The notes: generated by a model from the sequence alone, not told the origin. A stretch of 64,000 nt of DNA from Rhodospirillales bacterium (GCA_017644185.1 JAEPMA010000005.1:186001-250000); one strand, 5' to 3'. Positions 25,090-34,849 are shown, counted from the first letter of the stretch. Numbers and translations: made by a program.

Positions 25090-26496
25090 CTAAGCCGCGG
25101 GCCACTCGGCCGGGTGCGTCCCCAACGGCACGCTCGGCCGGTCCCAGCGCATCGGTGTCTCGGACAGGCGGGCAGCCTCCCGAACCTGCGTCAGGCGACC
25201 GAAACCGCTGTCGACGTCCTCCAGAAGGTCCGCCACGTCAGCCTGAGTGGGGTCCGGCATCGAAAGGCCGTCCTCAAGCCGTCCCAGGCTTCTGATCCAT
25301 TGCGCGGTCGGGGCAAGGCCGACCCGCACCAGCCACGAGCCACCCTCGGTCTGGCGGCGATGCAGGGCGGCGATCACGCCAAGCGCCAGCAGGTAGCCGG
25401 AGACATGATCGTTGGCCTGACAGGGCAGGGCCTTTGGCCGGTCCAACCCGGCGGCTTCACCTTCGGCGTGATTCATCCCGTTGGCGTTCTGCACAAGTGA
25501 ATCGAACCCACGGCGCTCGCGCCACGGCCCCTCGTGCCCGTAAGCGGACAGGCTCGCGCAAACGATCCCGGGCCGGGCCGCCGCGATCTCGTCCGGGGCC
25601 AGACCATGACCGGCGATCGCACCGGGGCGGTAGCCCTGCAGGAATACATCCGCGTCCTTCAAGAGCCCCTGCATCTTCCGACGCTCGGACTCTTCGCGAA
25701 GATCAAGATACGCCGATATTTTCCCAGCACCCGAACACATCACCAGCGGCGGAATGAAAGGGCGGTGCGGCGCATACAAAAGCATCACATCCGCGCCGTG
25801 GCCCGCCAGCGTATGACCGGCGAGCGGTCCGGCGATGACGTGCGTCATCTCCAATACACGCACGCCGTCAAGCGGGCGATTGGCACCTGGGGGCAGGGGC
25901 TCCGGTGGCGCGTCCCCAATCTTTTCTATAGCCACCGGCGGAATGTTCGCGACCGCCTTGCCTTGCGGATGCGCATCCCACTCGTCGAAGCTGCGCGTCA
26001 TCGAAAGCACCAATCCGGCGTCGGCGCACGCTTGTTCAAGATCTGCGGCATTCCATTTCAGCAGCGCCTTGGCGACGGCATCCCGATCGTAAGCGACATC
26101 GCCAAGCACGCGCAGAAACCCGGCCCGATGATGCGGATAGACGGTATGCGGTCTGATCCATCTTCCGTCGCCGCACTGGAAAGCACCGAACAGGATGTCG
26201 GTGATATCCGGGGCCGGCCCGCCATCGACGCGCAGATGACGCTCACATCGAAACTGGATCGACGCATCGCGCATGTCGACGGCGACGTCCTGGCATTGTC
26301 CGGCGCCGGTTCTCTCGCGATAGAGCTCGGCTGCAGCGAGCGCACTGGCCGCGATCGATGTCTGTGCCGCTGTCCCAATCCGGAACGACGACGGCAGGCC
26401 CGGTTCGTCTCCTGTCAGGTTTACGGCGTCGAGTGTTTTTGCGGGGAGTCCCGTCAGGGACCAGAGATCGGCGAGCGCTTCATTTGAATTTTTCAT
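25090..26496 (-). CDS. CoA-transferase family III-like protein with permuted domain order
   Basis: This protein of 468 residues has segments of the CaiB/BaiF (family III CoA-transferase) fold, which moves CoA between carboxylic acids through an aspartyl-CoA intermediate. The order is unusual. Residues ~40-210 resemble the middle and C-terminal part of the family (GAGQCQDVAVDMRDA, CGDGRWIRPHT, DEWDAHPQGKA). The canonical N-terminus PLDGVRVLEMTHVIAGPLAG appears only near residue 225 and is followed by the putative catalytic Asp in RRGFDSLVQ. It is thus arranged like a circular permutation. The start at 26496 is chosen by homology; the Shine-Dalgarno is weak. The substrate is unknown. Confidence 0.82.
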   Translation of the reverse strand: MKNSNEALADLWSLTGLPAKTLDAVNLTGDEPGLPSSFRIGTAAQTSIAASALAAAELYRERTGAGQCQDVAVDMRDASIQFRCERHLRVDGGPAPDITDILFGAFQCGDGRWIRPHTVYPHHRAGFLRVLGDVAYDRDAVAKALLKWNAADLEQACADAGLVLSMTRSFDEWDAHPQGKAVANIPPVAIEKIGDAPPEPLPPGANRPLDGVRVLEMTHVIAGPLAGHTLAGHGADVMLLYAPHRPFIPPLVMCSGAGKISAYLDLREESERRKMQGLLKDADVFLQGYRPGAIAGHGLAPDEIAAARPGIVCASLSAYGHEGPWRERRGFDSLVQNANGMNHAEGEAAGLDRPKALPCQANDHVSGYLLALGVIAALHRRQTEGGSWLVRVGLAPTAQWIRSLGRLEDGLSMPDPTQADVADLLEDVDSGFGRLTQVREAARLSETPMRWDRPSVPLGTHPAEWPAA

Positions 26497-26570
26497 GGGC
26501 GAGATAGCAGCAATTCGGACGAGCCAGAGCAAGCATTTCGCATCGTCTCGCGCCTTTTCGTGCGGTTGTC

Positions 26571-28166
26571 ATGACCGGGCAAGGTGATACGATCCGAATA
26601 GTTCGCTTCTGTCATACACGGTTCATGTCCTTGCTTGGCCCGAGCTTCATTCAGAATAAATTGCAGCCACTGGAAACGGTGGACGAAGCCGCATACGCCG
26701 AGACGAAAAAATGGCTGCTCGGCAACGGTATCGCCGCGCAGGTCATGGAAACCCTCGCCATCGGCACCTTCATGACGGCCTTCGCCCTGCATTTGGGGGC
26801 GTCCAACGCGTTTATCGGCCTCATCGCCGCGATGCCGTCGCTGGCCAGTCTCGGGCAGTTGCTGGGAATCGTCCTTGTCGAGCACATCCGCAACCGCCGC
26901 CTGATCTGCGTCATTGCCGGGCTCGTCGGCCGCATCGCGTTGATCGGGCTCCCGGCGGCCGCACTGATCGGCGATCCTGTCTTGTCGCTGCCGATCCTTT
27001 TCGCGGCAATCTGTTTCAGATACGGCATGGGTGCGATTGTCGGCTGCAGCTGGAATGCCTGGATCCGCGACGTCATCGACGACAAGGAGAGGGGGCGGCT
27101 GATGGGCCGCCGGCTAGCGTGGATGACCGGCATCGGCATGCTGGTCAGTATTGCCGCTTCCGCCTTCATCGACAGTTGGGAAGGCTGGTCGGGGTTCGAT
27201 ATCAGGTACGCGTACGCGGCGATCTTCGGTGTCGCCATGATGTCCGGGTTCGTCGGGATTTATTGCATGACGAGGATGTCCGAGCCGCGCATGCCACCCG
27301 ACGACGGGCCGCTCGACCTCAGGAAACGTTTATCGGAGCCTTTTCGGGACGAAAACTTCCGCAAGCTGATGTTCTTTCTTGCAGCATGGAACTTCGCCGC
27401 CAACCTGGCGGCGCCGTTCTTCACCGTGCACATGCTGACTCGCCTGGGGCTCGACCTGTTCCCGGTGACGGTGTTCGCCATGTGCTCGCAACTCGCCAAT
27501 ATTATCGTTCTGAAATCGTTCGGAAGGATCGCCGACCGCATGTCCAACAAGGCGGTTCTGGCTGTTGCCGCCCCGCTGTTCATCGCGTGCACGTTCGCGT
27601 GGATATTCACGACCGCGACCGACACCCGCTGGGCGGTCATGGCGATCTTGGCCAGCGTCCACGTCCTGACGGGGGTCGCGACGGCCGGGGTCAGCATCGC
27701 CACGACCAACATCACCATGAAACTGGCCCCCAAGGGGAACTCGACGTCTTATCTCGCGACCAACAGCCTGGTCAGTTCGTTGTCCGCCGGCATCGCACCG
27801 GTACTCGGCGGGCTTTGCGCCGATTTCTTCGCGCACCAGAAGCTCTCTCTACTGCTGCGCTGGGACAGCGGCGACCATGACGTCACGTTCGAGACGATCA
27901 GCCTCGAACACTGGGATTTCTATTTCGTGATGGCGGCGTTGATCGGGCTTTATTCACTGCACCGGCTGGCGATGGTGCGCGAGGAGGGGGAAATCGACCA
28001 GCGCGCGGTGATCACCGAAGTCTTCACCGACGCCCGGCGCACGATCCGAAATATCTCCTCGATTGCCGGACTCCGCGTCGTCGCCGAATTCCCGTTCAGC
28101 TTGTTGCTGAGGGCCAAGCGAAAGAATGGCCGGCGGGATGGGCGGGACTCTGGCGAGCATCAATAG
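26571..28166 (+). CDS. MFS-type transporter, substrate unknown
   Basis: The 531-residue product has about 12 hydrophobic helices and a central cytoplasmic loop near residue 245, typical of the major facilitator superfamily. The loop between helices 2 and 3 has VEHIRNRRL, and another conserved loop reads DDKERGRLMGRRLAW. The C-terminus has a long basic tail. An ATG at 26625 (MSLLGPSF...) is an alternative start and may be the true one; neither has a strong Shine-Dalgarno. It is divergent from the permuted CoA-transferase, with 74 bases between the starts, so the two may share regulation. The substrate cannot be inferred. Confidence 0.82.
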   Translation: MTGQGDTIRIVRFCHTRFMSLLGPSFIQNKLQPLETVDEAAYAETKKWLLGNGIAAQVMETLAIGTFMTAFALHLGASNAFIGLIAAMPSLASLGQLLGIVLVEHIRNRRLICVIAGLVGRIALIGLPAAALIGDPVLSLPILFAAICFRYGMGAIVGCSWNAWIRDVIDDKERGRLMGRRLAWMTGIGMLVSIAASAFIDSWEGWSGFDIRYAYAAIFGVAMMSGFVGIYCMTRMSEPRMPPDDGPLDLRKRLSEPFRDENFRKLMFFLAAWNFAANLAAPFFTVHMLTRLGLDLFPVTVFAMCSQLANIIVLKSFGRIADRMSNKAVLAVAAPLFIACTFAWIFTTATDTRWAVMAILASVHVLTGVATAGVSIATTNITMKLAPKGNSTSYLATNSLVSSLSAGIAPVLGGLCADFFAHQKLSLLLRWDSGDHDVTFETISLEHWDFYFVMAALIGLYSLHRLAMVREEGEIDQRAVITEVFTDARRTIRNISSIAGLRVVAEFPFSLLLRAKRKNGRRDGRDSGEHQ

Positions 28167-28179
28167 CTCCCCGGTCGCA

Positions 28180-28287
28180 TTTCCCGGCCGAAGAGCGCCA
28201 GCGCTCAGAGGGCCGGGACCCATTGCAGCGAAACGGCCAAAGCCATGGCATGGGTCCCGAATCGTGCCTCCGGCCCGTCCGGGAAAC
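28180..28287. repeat. Interspersed palindromic repeat, family A
   Basis: This is a full copy with TTTCCCGGCC at one end, CCGGGAAAC at the other and internal GGGACCCAT / ATGGGTCCC arms. It lies between the MFS gene and the rpmB terminator. Confidence 0.7.
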
Positions 28288-28314
28288 ATTCAGTTGTTAG
28301 CCTTGAAACGAAAA

Positions 28315-28334
28315 AGGCCCGCCGAAGCGGGCCT
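28315..28334 (-). terminator. Intrinsic terminator of rpmB
   Basis: On the minus strand the stem AGGCCCGC-TTCG-GCGGGCCT has a UUCG-type tetraloop and runs straight into TTTTT. It lies about 28 bases past the rpmB stop, a textbook intrinsic terminator. Confidence 0.92.
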
Positions 28335-28362
28335 CTCCCATCAGGTTCTTTTATACCGGCGC

Positions 28363-28659
28363 TTAAGCGGCAGCGGTTTTCGCCAGCACCTGCTTGATGC
28401 GGCGCTTCACGCGCTGGGCGTTGGTGCTCAGCTTGTCTTCGCCGGCTTTCAGCAGATAGGCGTCGAGGCCACCGTTGTGCTCGACCGTGCGAATGCCGTA
28501 TGCCGTGACACGGAAACGGACGTTTTCGCCCAGCGCTTCCGACCACAGCGAGGTCACCTGCAGGTTCGGCAGAAAACGGCGACGCGTCTTGTTCATCGCA
28601 TGGCTCACGTTGTTGCCGGTTTGAACGGAGCGACCGGTCAGTTCACAGCGTTTGGACAT
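28363..28659 (-). CDS. rpmB: 50S ribosomal protein L28
   Basis: L28 is a large-subunit ribosomal protein. The 98-residue product begins [24 protein letters not shown] and includes [11 protein letters not shown] and the C-terminal [11 protein letters not shown]. The N-terminal Cys is kept but the full zinc-ribbon Cys set is not. The ATG at 28659 was chosen over one 15 bases upstream by family alignment. It is monocistronic, with a strong terminator after it. Confidence 0.97.
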   Translation of the reverse strand: MSKRCELTGRSVQTGNNVSHAMNKTRRRFLPNLQVTSLWSEALGENVRFRVTAYGIRTVEHNGGLDAYLLKAGEDKLSTNAQRVKRRIKQVLAKTAAA

Positions 28660-28830
28660 TGTCTCGGTCCTCAATCTCGGGCGCCTGGCGCCGCACTAAT
28701 ACGTACAAAAAATATGGGATCGCGCGTCAGCACGATCCGGTGGACGGTCTTTTAGGGGCTTCACCCCATGCCGTCAAGCATTCCGTGTGGGAAATATCCC
28801 CCATTTTCCGGTGTTTCGGCCGACATCCCG

Positions 28831-30723
28831 TCAATCCATGATGCGCCAGGCGCCCCGCCATTCATGCGGTGGCAGCCAGGTATCGCCGGAAAGACGCTCG
28901 GATAATGCTTCCGCTGTTTCCGCGGTCACATCTTCGGGGACGCGCTCACGCAGGTGCGAAACTGCTTTTTCCCAGAACGAGTTGATATCCTCGATCCGCT
29001 TGATCAGCGTCTCCGTCGCCGCGTCGGTGTCTTCCTCCTCGGTTTCGAGGACTTTTCGAGCCTCCAGAAGCCAATTGCGGGCATCGCCCCAGTCGCCTTC
29101 CAGATAGGCATTCACGCCCTTTTCGAAGGCAAGCAGGAAACCGACCGGCAGGGGGCGTATATCGACGGTATAAATGCTGATCGGCTCGTCATGGCCTGAT
29201 ACCAGCACACGGTCGACGCGCCGGCAGAGCACACGGCGGTCGGCGCTCAGACATTCGTAAAAATCGGTACTGATCAGAATCTGCGTGCCGTAGATCGCGT
29301 TCAACCCCTCAAGACGGGACGCCAGTGTCACGTTGTCGCCGATCAGGGTCGAATCGGCGCGGTCATCGTCACCGACCGGGCCGGCGACAACCAATCCCCA
29401 GTGCAGGCCGAAACGGGTGTTGAAATGGCGTTGATCCTCCCAACCCGGCTTACCCTTGAAGAACTCTTCCCAAACACCGCCCGCGACCTCGAGCGCTTCG
29501 GATAGCTTGTGCATTTCGACGGCGGCGTCGAAGGCGGCATTGGCACTGGTACGGGGGTCCTGGTTGTTGTGGAAATAAGCGAAAATCCCTTCGCCCAGGA
29601 ACTTGTCGATATCACCCCCATGACGGCTGACCCCCCGGTTCATCTCGCCCAGATATGTTTTGAGGACCGGCAGGATGTCTTTTTCCAGCTCATGCGTCAT
29701 GGCCTGGAATCCGGCCACATCCGTGAACATCAACGCGACGGGGGAGCGGGTGGGGATCACGCGTTCACCCTTGGCTTCCAGAAACGCGCGGCGGCTGATG
29801 AAGCGTCGCAGGTTCGAGATGATCATGCTGATCGCCTCGATCAGCGTGTCGATCTCGTTCAAATGGCGGCCGGATTTCTCCGCTTCCTCGGCGCGGCGTC
29901 GGATGATGCTGTCGGCGTCCTCCAGTCCTGGAATCTCGCGCATCTTGGCGAGGATGACCTGGTTGGCCTCGTGCAGGCGGTCCATGAAGATTTTGCCGAC
30001 ACGCTCCAAATTCCGTTCGGCCTTCCACTTCACCGCGTAAACCATCGCCGCATAGATGATGATTTCGAGGACCGGATCCGAGAAGTGCTCGTAGTGGCCG
30101 ATCGAGAAATCGCCGAGCATGCTGATCAGCAAGAGAATCCCGACCGCGTACCACGCGTCGTCGCGCCCCATCGATGTCAGCATTTCCGCGCCCAGAACGG
30201 TTTCCCGGGTGCCGACTTTCTGTACCAGGCCAACCTTTGCCACTGCGCGCACGGTCCTCAGGATTCGCAGCACCCGCGGGTTGGCGATCCCGATGTCACC
30301 GGACAGGAACGACGCCCCCGTCGCGCCGACGGCCAGAATGTTGATCCAGGCGGCAGGCGTCTTGAAGTACTTCATTCCGTAGGCGAGGGCGCCGACGCAG
30401 ATGTCGAACATGAAGAAGATGCCCATAAGGGCCTCGACCCAGCGCGCCGCCTCCATCGACCAGTAAAGCTCGGCCGGGTTCGCCAGCATCTCGAGAAAGG
30501 CCGCGGTGGGGGCAAAGAAAACCGCGAGATACGTCGCCGCGAGGTTGAGCCGCTCATAGCTCTCGTTCTCGGCCAATCTGAGCCAGAATCCCTTACCGGG
30601 TTCTTCGGGGACGATAGGTTGCGATAGGTCGGGTTTCAGGGGAATCCGCCCGAACAGCGCCTCGTAACGGTCCGCTTCCGCGTCTTCCGACGTATCGCCG
30701 CCGATTGTCCGGTGGTCCGCCAT
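28831..30723 (-). CDS. Voltage-sensor-like membrane domain fused to class III adenylate cyclase
   Basis: The 630-residue product starts at an ATG with GGAGA upstream. Hydrophobic segments lie at ~60-82, 95-118, 125-140, 148-168, 189-205 and 217-232. The fourth reads PRVLRILRTVRAVAKV, with Arg150, 153, 156, 159 and Lys163 at three- to four-residue steps, as in S4 of voltage sensors. No potassium-type pore filter is seen. A coiled-coil-like linker (236-320) leads to a cyclase domain (~325-525) with metal Asp335 in MFTDVAGF. The second metal position is Glu378 (KFLGEG), the usual catalytic Asn is Thr466 (GDNVTLASR) and Arg470 is kept. The C-terminal ~100 residues are helical. It probably makes cAMP or cGMP in response to membrane state; that is inference. 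Confidence 0.85.
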   Translation of the reverse strand: MADHRTIGGDTSEDAEADRYEALFGRIPLKPDLSQPIVPEEPGKGFWLRLAENESYERLNLAATYLAVFFAPTAAFLEMLANPAELYWSMEAARWVEALMGIFFMFDICVGALAYGMKYFKTPAAWINILAVGATGASFLSGDIGIANPRVLRILRTVRAVAKVGLVQKVGTRETVLGAEMLTSMGRDDAWYAVGILLLISMLGDFSIGHYEHFSDPVLEIIIYAAMVYAVKWKAERNLERVGKIFMDRLHEANQVILAKMREIPGLEDADSIIRRRAEEAEKSGRHLNEIDTLIEAISMIISNLRRFISRRAFLEAKGERVIPTRSPVALMFTDVAGFQAMTHELEKDILPVLKTYLGEMNRGVSRHGGDIDKFLGEGIFAYFHNNQDPRTSANAAFDAAVEMHKLSEALEVAGGVWEEFFKGKPGWEDQRHFNTRFGLHWGLVVAGPVGDDDRADSTLIGDNVTLASRLEGLNAIYGTQILISTDFYECLSADRRVLCRRVDRVLVSGHDEPISIYTVDIRPLPVGFLLAFEKGVNAYLEGDWGDARNWLLEARKVLETEEEDTDAATETLIKRIEDINSFWEKAVSHLRERVPEDVTAETAEALSERLSGDTWLPPHEWRGAWRIMD

Positions 30724-30880
30724 TCGATGTTCTCCGGTTCCCCCTGGTCGGGCGTTCATCAGTCCCTGCAAACGCCTCTTTTAAGAGGGAAATCCTAGAC
30801 GCCACCGGTGTTCCTGTCACGGTATCAAAATCGTTTCTGTCAAGCTTGTATCTTCCTTCGAAAGACGCACATTATCGGCC

Positions 30881-31477
30881 ATGGCAAGACGCAAACGGCT
30901 TCATCCGTCATTGGACATGCGCGACGACGTCGCCGAGGACATTCACCTCTGTGAATGGCCGGATTGCCATATGAAGGCGGATCATCGCGCGCCGCGCTCG
31001 CGTGAGCAGTTGCGCGAGTACCGCTGGTTCTGCCTTGAACACATCCGTCAATACAATAGCCGCTGGAATTACTTCGAAGGCATGTCGGACGATGAGGTCG
31101 AGGCCTCGCTGCGTCACGACACCGTTTGGAACCGGCCGTCATGGCCGATCGGTGACCGGGAAACGCCACCGGGAAAGGGACCGAAGCCCGGCACCGGCCC
31201 GTTCGGGTTCGATCCGAACTATTTCATCGACGATTTCGGCCTGTTCGACGAAAAGACCGCGACCTCCGCCCAGCCGCAAGCCGACGCGCCGACCCGCGCC
31301 GCCCTCGCCATTTTCGGTCTGAGCCTGCCGGTGACGGCGGAAGACCTGAAAACCCGCTATAAGGAACTGGTCAAGAAACACCACCCGGATGCCAACGGCG
31401 GCACCAAGGCGGCGGAAGAGAAATTCAAGGAAGTCCGCAACGCCTACGAAACGCTCAAGCAGTTTCTGGTCCTCTAA
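30881..31477 (+). CDS. J-domain protein with N-terminal Cys/His motif
   Basis: The 198-residue product has a J domain at its C-terminus (residues ~138-198; HPD in KKHHPDANGG), which would stimulate a DnaK-type ATPase. The N-terminal ~60 residues carry a conserved CEWPDCHMKADHR...WFCLEHIRQYN pattern whose three Cys and several His could bind a metal. The middle is Gly/Pro-rich. It precedes cobS and cobT with a 319-base gap, an association common in alphaproteobacteria. Its role with the cobalt chelatase genes is not established. Confidence 0.88.
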   Translation: MARRKRLHPSLDMRDDVAEDIHLCEWPDCHMKADHRAPRSREQLREYRWFCLEHIRQYNSRWNYFEGMSDDEVEASLRHDTVWNRPSWPIGDRETPPGKGPKPGTGPFGFDPNYFIDDFGLFDEKTATSAQPQADAPTRAALAIFGLSLPVTAEDLKTRYKELVKKHHPDANGGTKAAEEKFKEVRNAYETLKQFLVL

Positions 31478-31484
31478 ACATTCT

Positions 31485-31625
31485 CGTCATCCCGGACGTT
31501 AGGCGCGCCCGAAACCTCGCGTTCCGGATGCGCGGGTTACGATCCGGGACCCAAGCTGACGCGTGAAGCATATCCATGAATGGGTCCCGGCTCGCGGTCG
31601 CATTGCTTCCTTGGCCGGGATGACG
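31485..31625. repeat. Interspersed palindromic repeat, GTCATCCCGG type
   Basis: CGTCATCCCGG at the left and CCGGGATGACG at the right form inverted ends around GATCCGGGACCC and ATGGGTCCCGG arms. It takes up nearly half of the 319-base gap between the J-domain gene and cobS. The remainder holds the putative cobS promoter and no visible ORF. Confidence 0.75.
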
Positions 31626-31697
31626 GAGAGGGTAGCTCTTCAATTGTCTCAGTAACAACAAAACACCCCGAAAATCGCCGGAAAACGGCACAAATCC

Positions 31698-31726
31698 TTG
31701 ACGCGTCTGGGGATTGCCCCTAACAC
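31698..31726 (+). promoter_or_regulatory. Possible sigma-70-like promoter of cobS
   Basis: TTGACG and TAACAC are separated by 17 bases and lie about 70 bases upstream of the cobS start. The -35 element fits well but the -10 is poor, so this is a candidate only. Confidence 0.3.
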
Positions 31727-31796
31727 CGAACGAACTGAATCCCTATATGGATGACGGAAAGATAGTAATGCCGGTTCGTGCCGAGCGACCGGTCAG

Positions 31797-32810
31797 ATGA
31801 ACGGGAATGCGCGTATGACCTCTAGCCACCAATCTCAGCCCCTTCTGATGCAGGAACCGGATATCAAACTCTCGGTTCGTCAGGTGTTTGGCATCGACAG
31901 CGACATGGAAGTGCCGGCGTTTTCGGAAGCCGATCCGCACGTCCCGGACGTCGACGACGCATATCGTTTCGACCGTGACACGACGATGGCCATCCTGGCG
32001 GGCTTCGCCTACAACCGCCGCGTCATGATCCAGGGCTATCACGGCACGGGTAAGTCGACGCACATCGAACAGGTGGCGGCACGCCTCAACTGGCCGTGCA
32101 TCCGGGTTAACCTGGACAGCCACATCTCGCGTATCGACCTTGTCGGTAAGGACGCCATCGTCCTGAAAGACGGCAAGCAGGTCACCGAATTCCGCGAAGG
32201 CATCCTCCCGTGGGCGCTACAGAACCCGACCGCGGTCGTGTTCGACGAATACGACGCCGGCCGCCCGGACGTGATGTTCGTCATCCAGCGCGTCCTGGAA
32301 GTCGAGGGCAAGCTGACCCTTCTTGATCAGAACCGCGTCATGCGCCCGCACAAGTTCTTCCGCCTGTTCTCGACCACCAACACCATCGGTCTTGGCGATA
32401 CCACGGGCCTCTATCACGGCACGCAACAGATCAACCAGGGTCAGATGGACCGCTGGAACATCGTCGCGACGCTCAACTACCTGCCGCACGACGACGAAGT
32501 CCAGATTGCGCTCGCCAAGTGCGAATCCTACAACACCAAGGAAGGCAAGGATCAGATCGCCGCCATGGTCGAACTGGCCGACATGACCCGTGCCGGCTTC
32601 ATGAACGGCGATATCTCGACCGTCATGTCGCCCCGGACCGTGATTACGTGGGCTCAGAACGCCGAGATCTTCAAGGATCTGGGGTACGCCTTCCGTGTGA
32701 CCTTCCTCAACAAGTGCGACGAACTGGAACGCCCGGTGGTGGCCGAGTACTACCAACGCGCCATGGGCGAGGAACTGCCGGAATCCGCGGCCAACGCGGT
32801 TCTGCAGTAA
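31797..32810 (+). CDS. cobS: Cobaltochelatase AAA+ subunit CobS
   Basis: CobS is the MoxR-type AAA+ ATPase of the aerobic CobNST cobalt chelatase that inserts cobalt into hydrogenobyrinate a,c-diamide for B12. The 337-residue product shows Walker [11 protein letters not shown] near residue 80, Walker [13 protein letters not shown] near 145, and an arginine-finger-type C-terminal region. An alternative ATG lies 18 bases downstream. cobT follows after 21 bases. The large catalytic subunit cobN is not in this window. The presence of icmF, a B12-dependent enzyme, in the same segment fits the need for B12. Confidence 0.95.
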   Translation: MNGNARMTSSHQSQPLLMQEPDIKLSVRQVFGIDSDMEVPAFSEADPHVPDVDDAYRFDRDTTMAILAGFAYNRRVMIQGYHGTGKSTHIEQVAARLNWPCIRVNLDSHISRIDLVGKDAIVLKDGKQVTEFREGILPWALQNPTAVVFDEYDAGRPDVMFVIQRVLEVEGKLTLLDQNRVMRPHKFFRLFSTTNTIGLGDTTGLYHGTQQINQGQMDRWNIVATLNYLPHDDEVQIALAKCESYNTKEGKDQIAAMVELADMTRAGFMNGDISTVMSPRTVITWAQNAEIFKDLGYAFRVTFLNKCDELERPVVAEYYQRAMGEELPESAANAVLQ

Positions 32811-32831
32811 CTCCCGGCCGAAGGACGGACA

Positions 32832-34688
32832 TTGGGTAACGAACACCCGGCAGAGCTTTGGAAACGCGTAACCGCATCGACGTTGCGCGCGATGGGTCAT
32901 GCCAAGGATCTGGAAGTACAGTACGGCCAGAGCACGCCCGGCCTGACGGCCGAAACCGCGCATCTGCCGACCCCTCAGGCCAACATGAGCCCGGAGGCCA
33001 TGTCGCGCTTCCGCGGCATGTCGGATGCCCTTTCGCTGAGGCTCCGTCACCACGACGCCGAAACCCATCAGGCCAACATGCCCGACGGCGCCGATGCCAG
33101 GCGCATTTACGAGGCGGTCGAGCAGGTCCGCTGCGAAGCGCTTGGGACGCAGCGTCTGGCGGGTGCGGGCGACAACCTGCAGGCGCTTCTCGAAGAACGT
33201 TGCCGCGCCAAGGGATATGCCGGGGTCAAGGAACGCGATGATGCGCTGTTACCCGAAGTCGTCGGGCTTCTGGTGCGCGAACATCTTTCGGGCCGTGAAC
33301 TGCCGGCATCGGCCAAGGAGTTCGTCGATCTTTACCGCGCCGACATCGAAAAGAAGATTTCCGGCGACCTCGACGATCTGATCAAGTCCGCCGCCAACCA
33401 GGAAGAGTTTTCGCAGGCCGTCAACCGGATGCTGAAATCGCTCGACATGCTGCGCGAGGACCCGCCGGACGACAATCCCGAAGAAGACGAACAATCCGAA
33501 TCGGACGACAACGAGCAGGGCAACCAGGACGCCGAACAGTCGGAATCGGATATGGATGCCGACGGCTCCATGGCCGGCGAGTCGGAAGATACCGATTCCG
33601 CCGAGGGCATGGACTTCGATCCCGACTTCATGGAAGACGAGATGAACCCGGGCGAGGGCGAAGAAGAACCTGCCGGGCCAAGCGAGTACGACCCTGACTG
33701 GCGCCGCAACGATACCGGCGACAATCAGCCCTACAAAGCGTTCACGACGGAATACGACGAGGTCACCGACGCGCACGAACTTTGCGACACCGAGGAACTG
33801 ACCCGTCTCCGTCACCAGCTCGACCAGCAGCTTTCGCACCTGCAGGGCGTCGTCGGCAAGCTCGCCAACCGTTTACAACGCCGTCTGCTGGCGCAGCAGA
33901 CCCGGTCTTGGGAATTCGACCTGGAAGAGGGGATGCTCGACGCCGGGCGCCTGTCGCGCGTCGTCATCGACCCGGTGGCACCGCTGTCGTTCAAGATGGA
34001 GACCGACACCGAGTTCCGCGACACCGTGGTCACGCTGCTGATCGACAATTCCGGTTCCATGCGCGGTCGTCCGATCACGGTCGCCGCGATGAGCGCGGAT
34101 ATCCTTGCCCGCACGCTGGAACGCTGTGGAGTGAAGGTGGAAATCCTCGGCTTCACGACCCGGTCGTGGAAGGGCGGCACGTCGCGCGAGAAATGGGTGG
34201 AGGAGGGCAAGCCCAAGAATCCAGGCCGGCTCAACGATCTCCGCCACATCGTATACAAATCAGCCGATATGCCGTGGCGCCGCGCGCGTCCGAGCCTCGG
34301 TCTGATGCTGCGCGAAGGCTTGTTGAAGGAAAACATCGACGGCGAAGCCCTGATGTGGGCGCATAATCGTCTGCTTGGGCGGCCGGAACAGCGCCGTATC
34401 CTGATGGTGATCTCTGACGGTGCGCCGGTCGATGACGCAACGCTCAGTGCCAACCCGGGCAATTATCTGGAACGCCATCTGCGCGAAGTCATCCACTACA
34501 TCGAAACCAAGTCGGACGTGGAACTGACCGCGATCGGGATCGGTCACGATGTCACGCGGTATTACCGCCGCGCCGTCACCATCGTCGATGCGGAAGAACT
34601 CGGCGGCACGATGATGGCACGCCTCGCCGAACTGTTTGATGAGAACGGCGCCGACCCGAAACAAGCCCGCCGCGCAGCTTCGCGTTAA
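32832..34688 (+). CDS. cobT: Cobaltochelatase VWA subunit CobT
   Basis: CobT pairs with CobS to form the chaperone-like ring of the cobalt chelatase. The 618-residue product has a helical N-terminal part, a very acidic linker (residues ~210-290, rich in Asp, Glu and Ser), and a C-terminal von Willebrand A domain with MIDAS motif DNSGS starting at Asp405. It starts at a TTG with AAGGA upstream, 21 bases after cobS. The length matches the family. Translation is likely coupled to cobS. Confidence 0.95.
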   Translation: MGNEHPAELWKRVTASTLRAMGHAKDLEVQYGQSTPGLTAETAHLPTPQANMSPEAMSRFRGMSDALSLRLRHHDAETHQANMPDGADARRIYEAVEQVRCEALGTQRLAGAGDNLQALLEERCRAKGYAGVKERDDALLPEVVGLLVREHLSGRELPASAKEFVDLYRADIEKKISGDLDDLIKSAANQEEFSQAVNRMLKSLDMLREDPPDDNPEEDEQSESDDNEQGNQDAEQSESDMDADGSMAGESEDTDSAEGMDFDPDFMEDEMNPGEGEEEPAGPSEYDPDWRRNDTGDNQPYKAFTTEYDEVTDAHELCDTEELTRLRHQLDQQLSHLQGVVGKLANRLQRRLLAQQTRSWEFDLEEGMLDAGRLSRVVIDPVAPLSFKMETDTEFRDTVVTLLIDNSGSMRGRPITVAAMSADILARTLERCGVKVEILGFTTRSWKGGTSREKWVEEGKPKNPGRLNDLRHIVYKSADMPWRRARPSLGLMLREGLLKENIDGEALMWAHNRLLGRPEQRRILMVISDGAPVDDATLSANPGNYLERHLREVIHYIETKSDVELTAIGIGHDVTRYYRRAVTIVDAEELGGTMMARLAELFDENGADPKQARRAASR

Positions 34689-34704
34689 CACGCCACCGCA
34701 AGCG

Positions 34705-34820
34705 CCCCTTACCCGGCGTCCGCCCCGGACAAGTCCGGGCCAAACGCCACCCTCTCCCAAGGGAGAGGGCTAAACACGTCCGGGTTCCTTCTCCCTTGGG
34801 AGAAGGACTGGATGAGGGGT
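34705..34820. repeat. Interspersed repeat, CCCTCTCCC family B
   Basis: The element has a CCCCTTACCCGG end, two hairpins built on CCCTCTCCCaaGGGAGAGGG and CTTCTCCCttGGGAGAAG, and a GATGAGGGG end. It follows cobT and faces the convergent orphan gene. Copies at 42842 and 46773 share the same plan. Confidence 0.7.
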
Positions 34821-34849
34821 TGATCGTTCCCTTAAAGATGTGCCCGCCC

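Noticed and set aside
29509-30627. A 372-codon open frame on the plus strand
   Set aside because: It is antisense to the cyclase gene and lacks a ribosome-binding site.
34705-34820. Intrinsic terminator in the family B repeat after cobT
   Set aside because: Hairpins are present but no T-run; the same element occurs in divergent gaps, so it was called a repeat.
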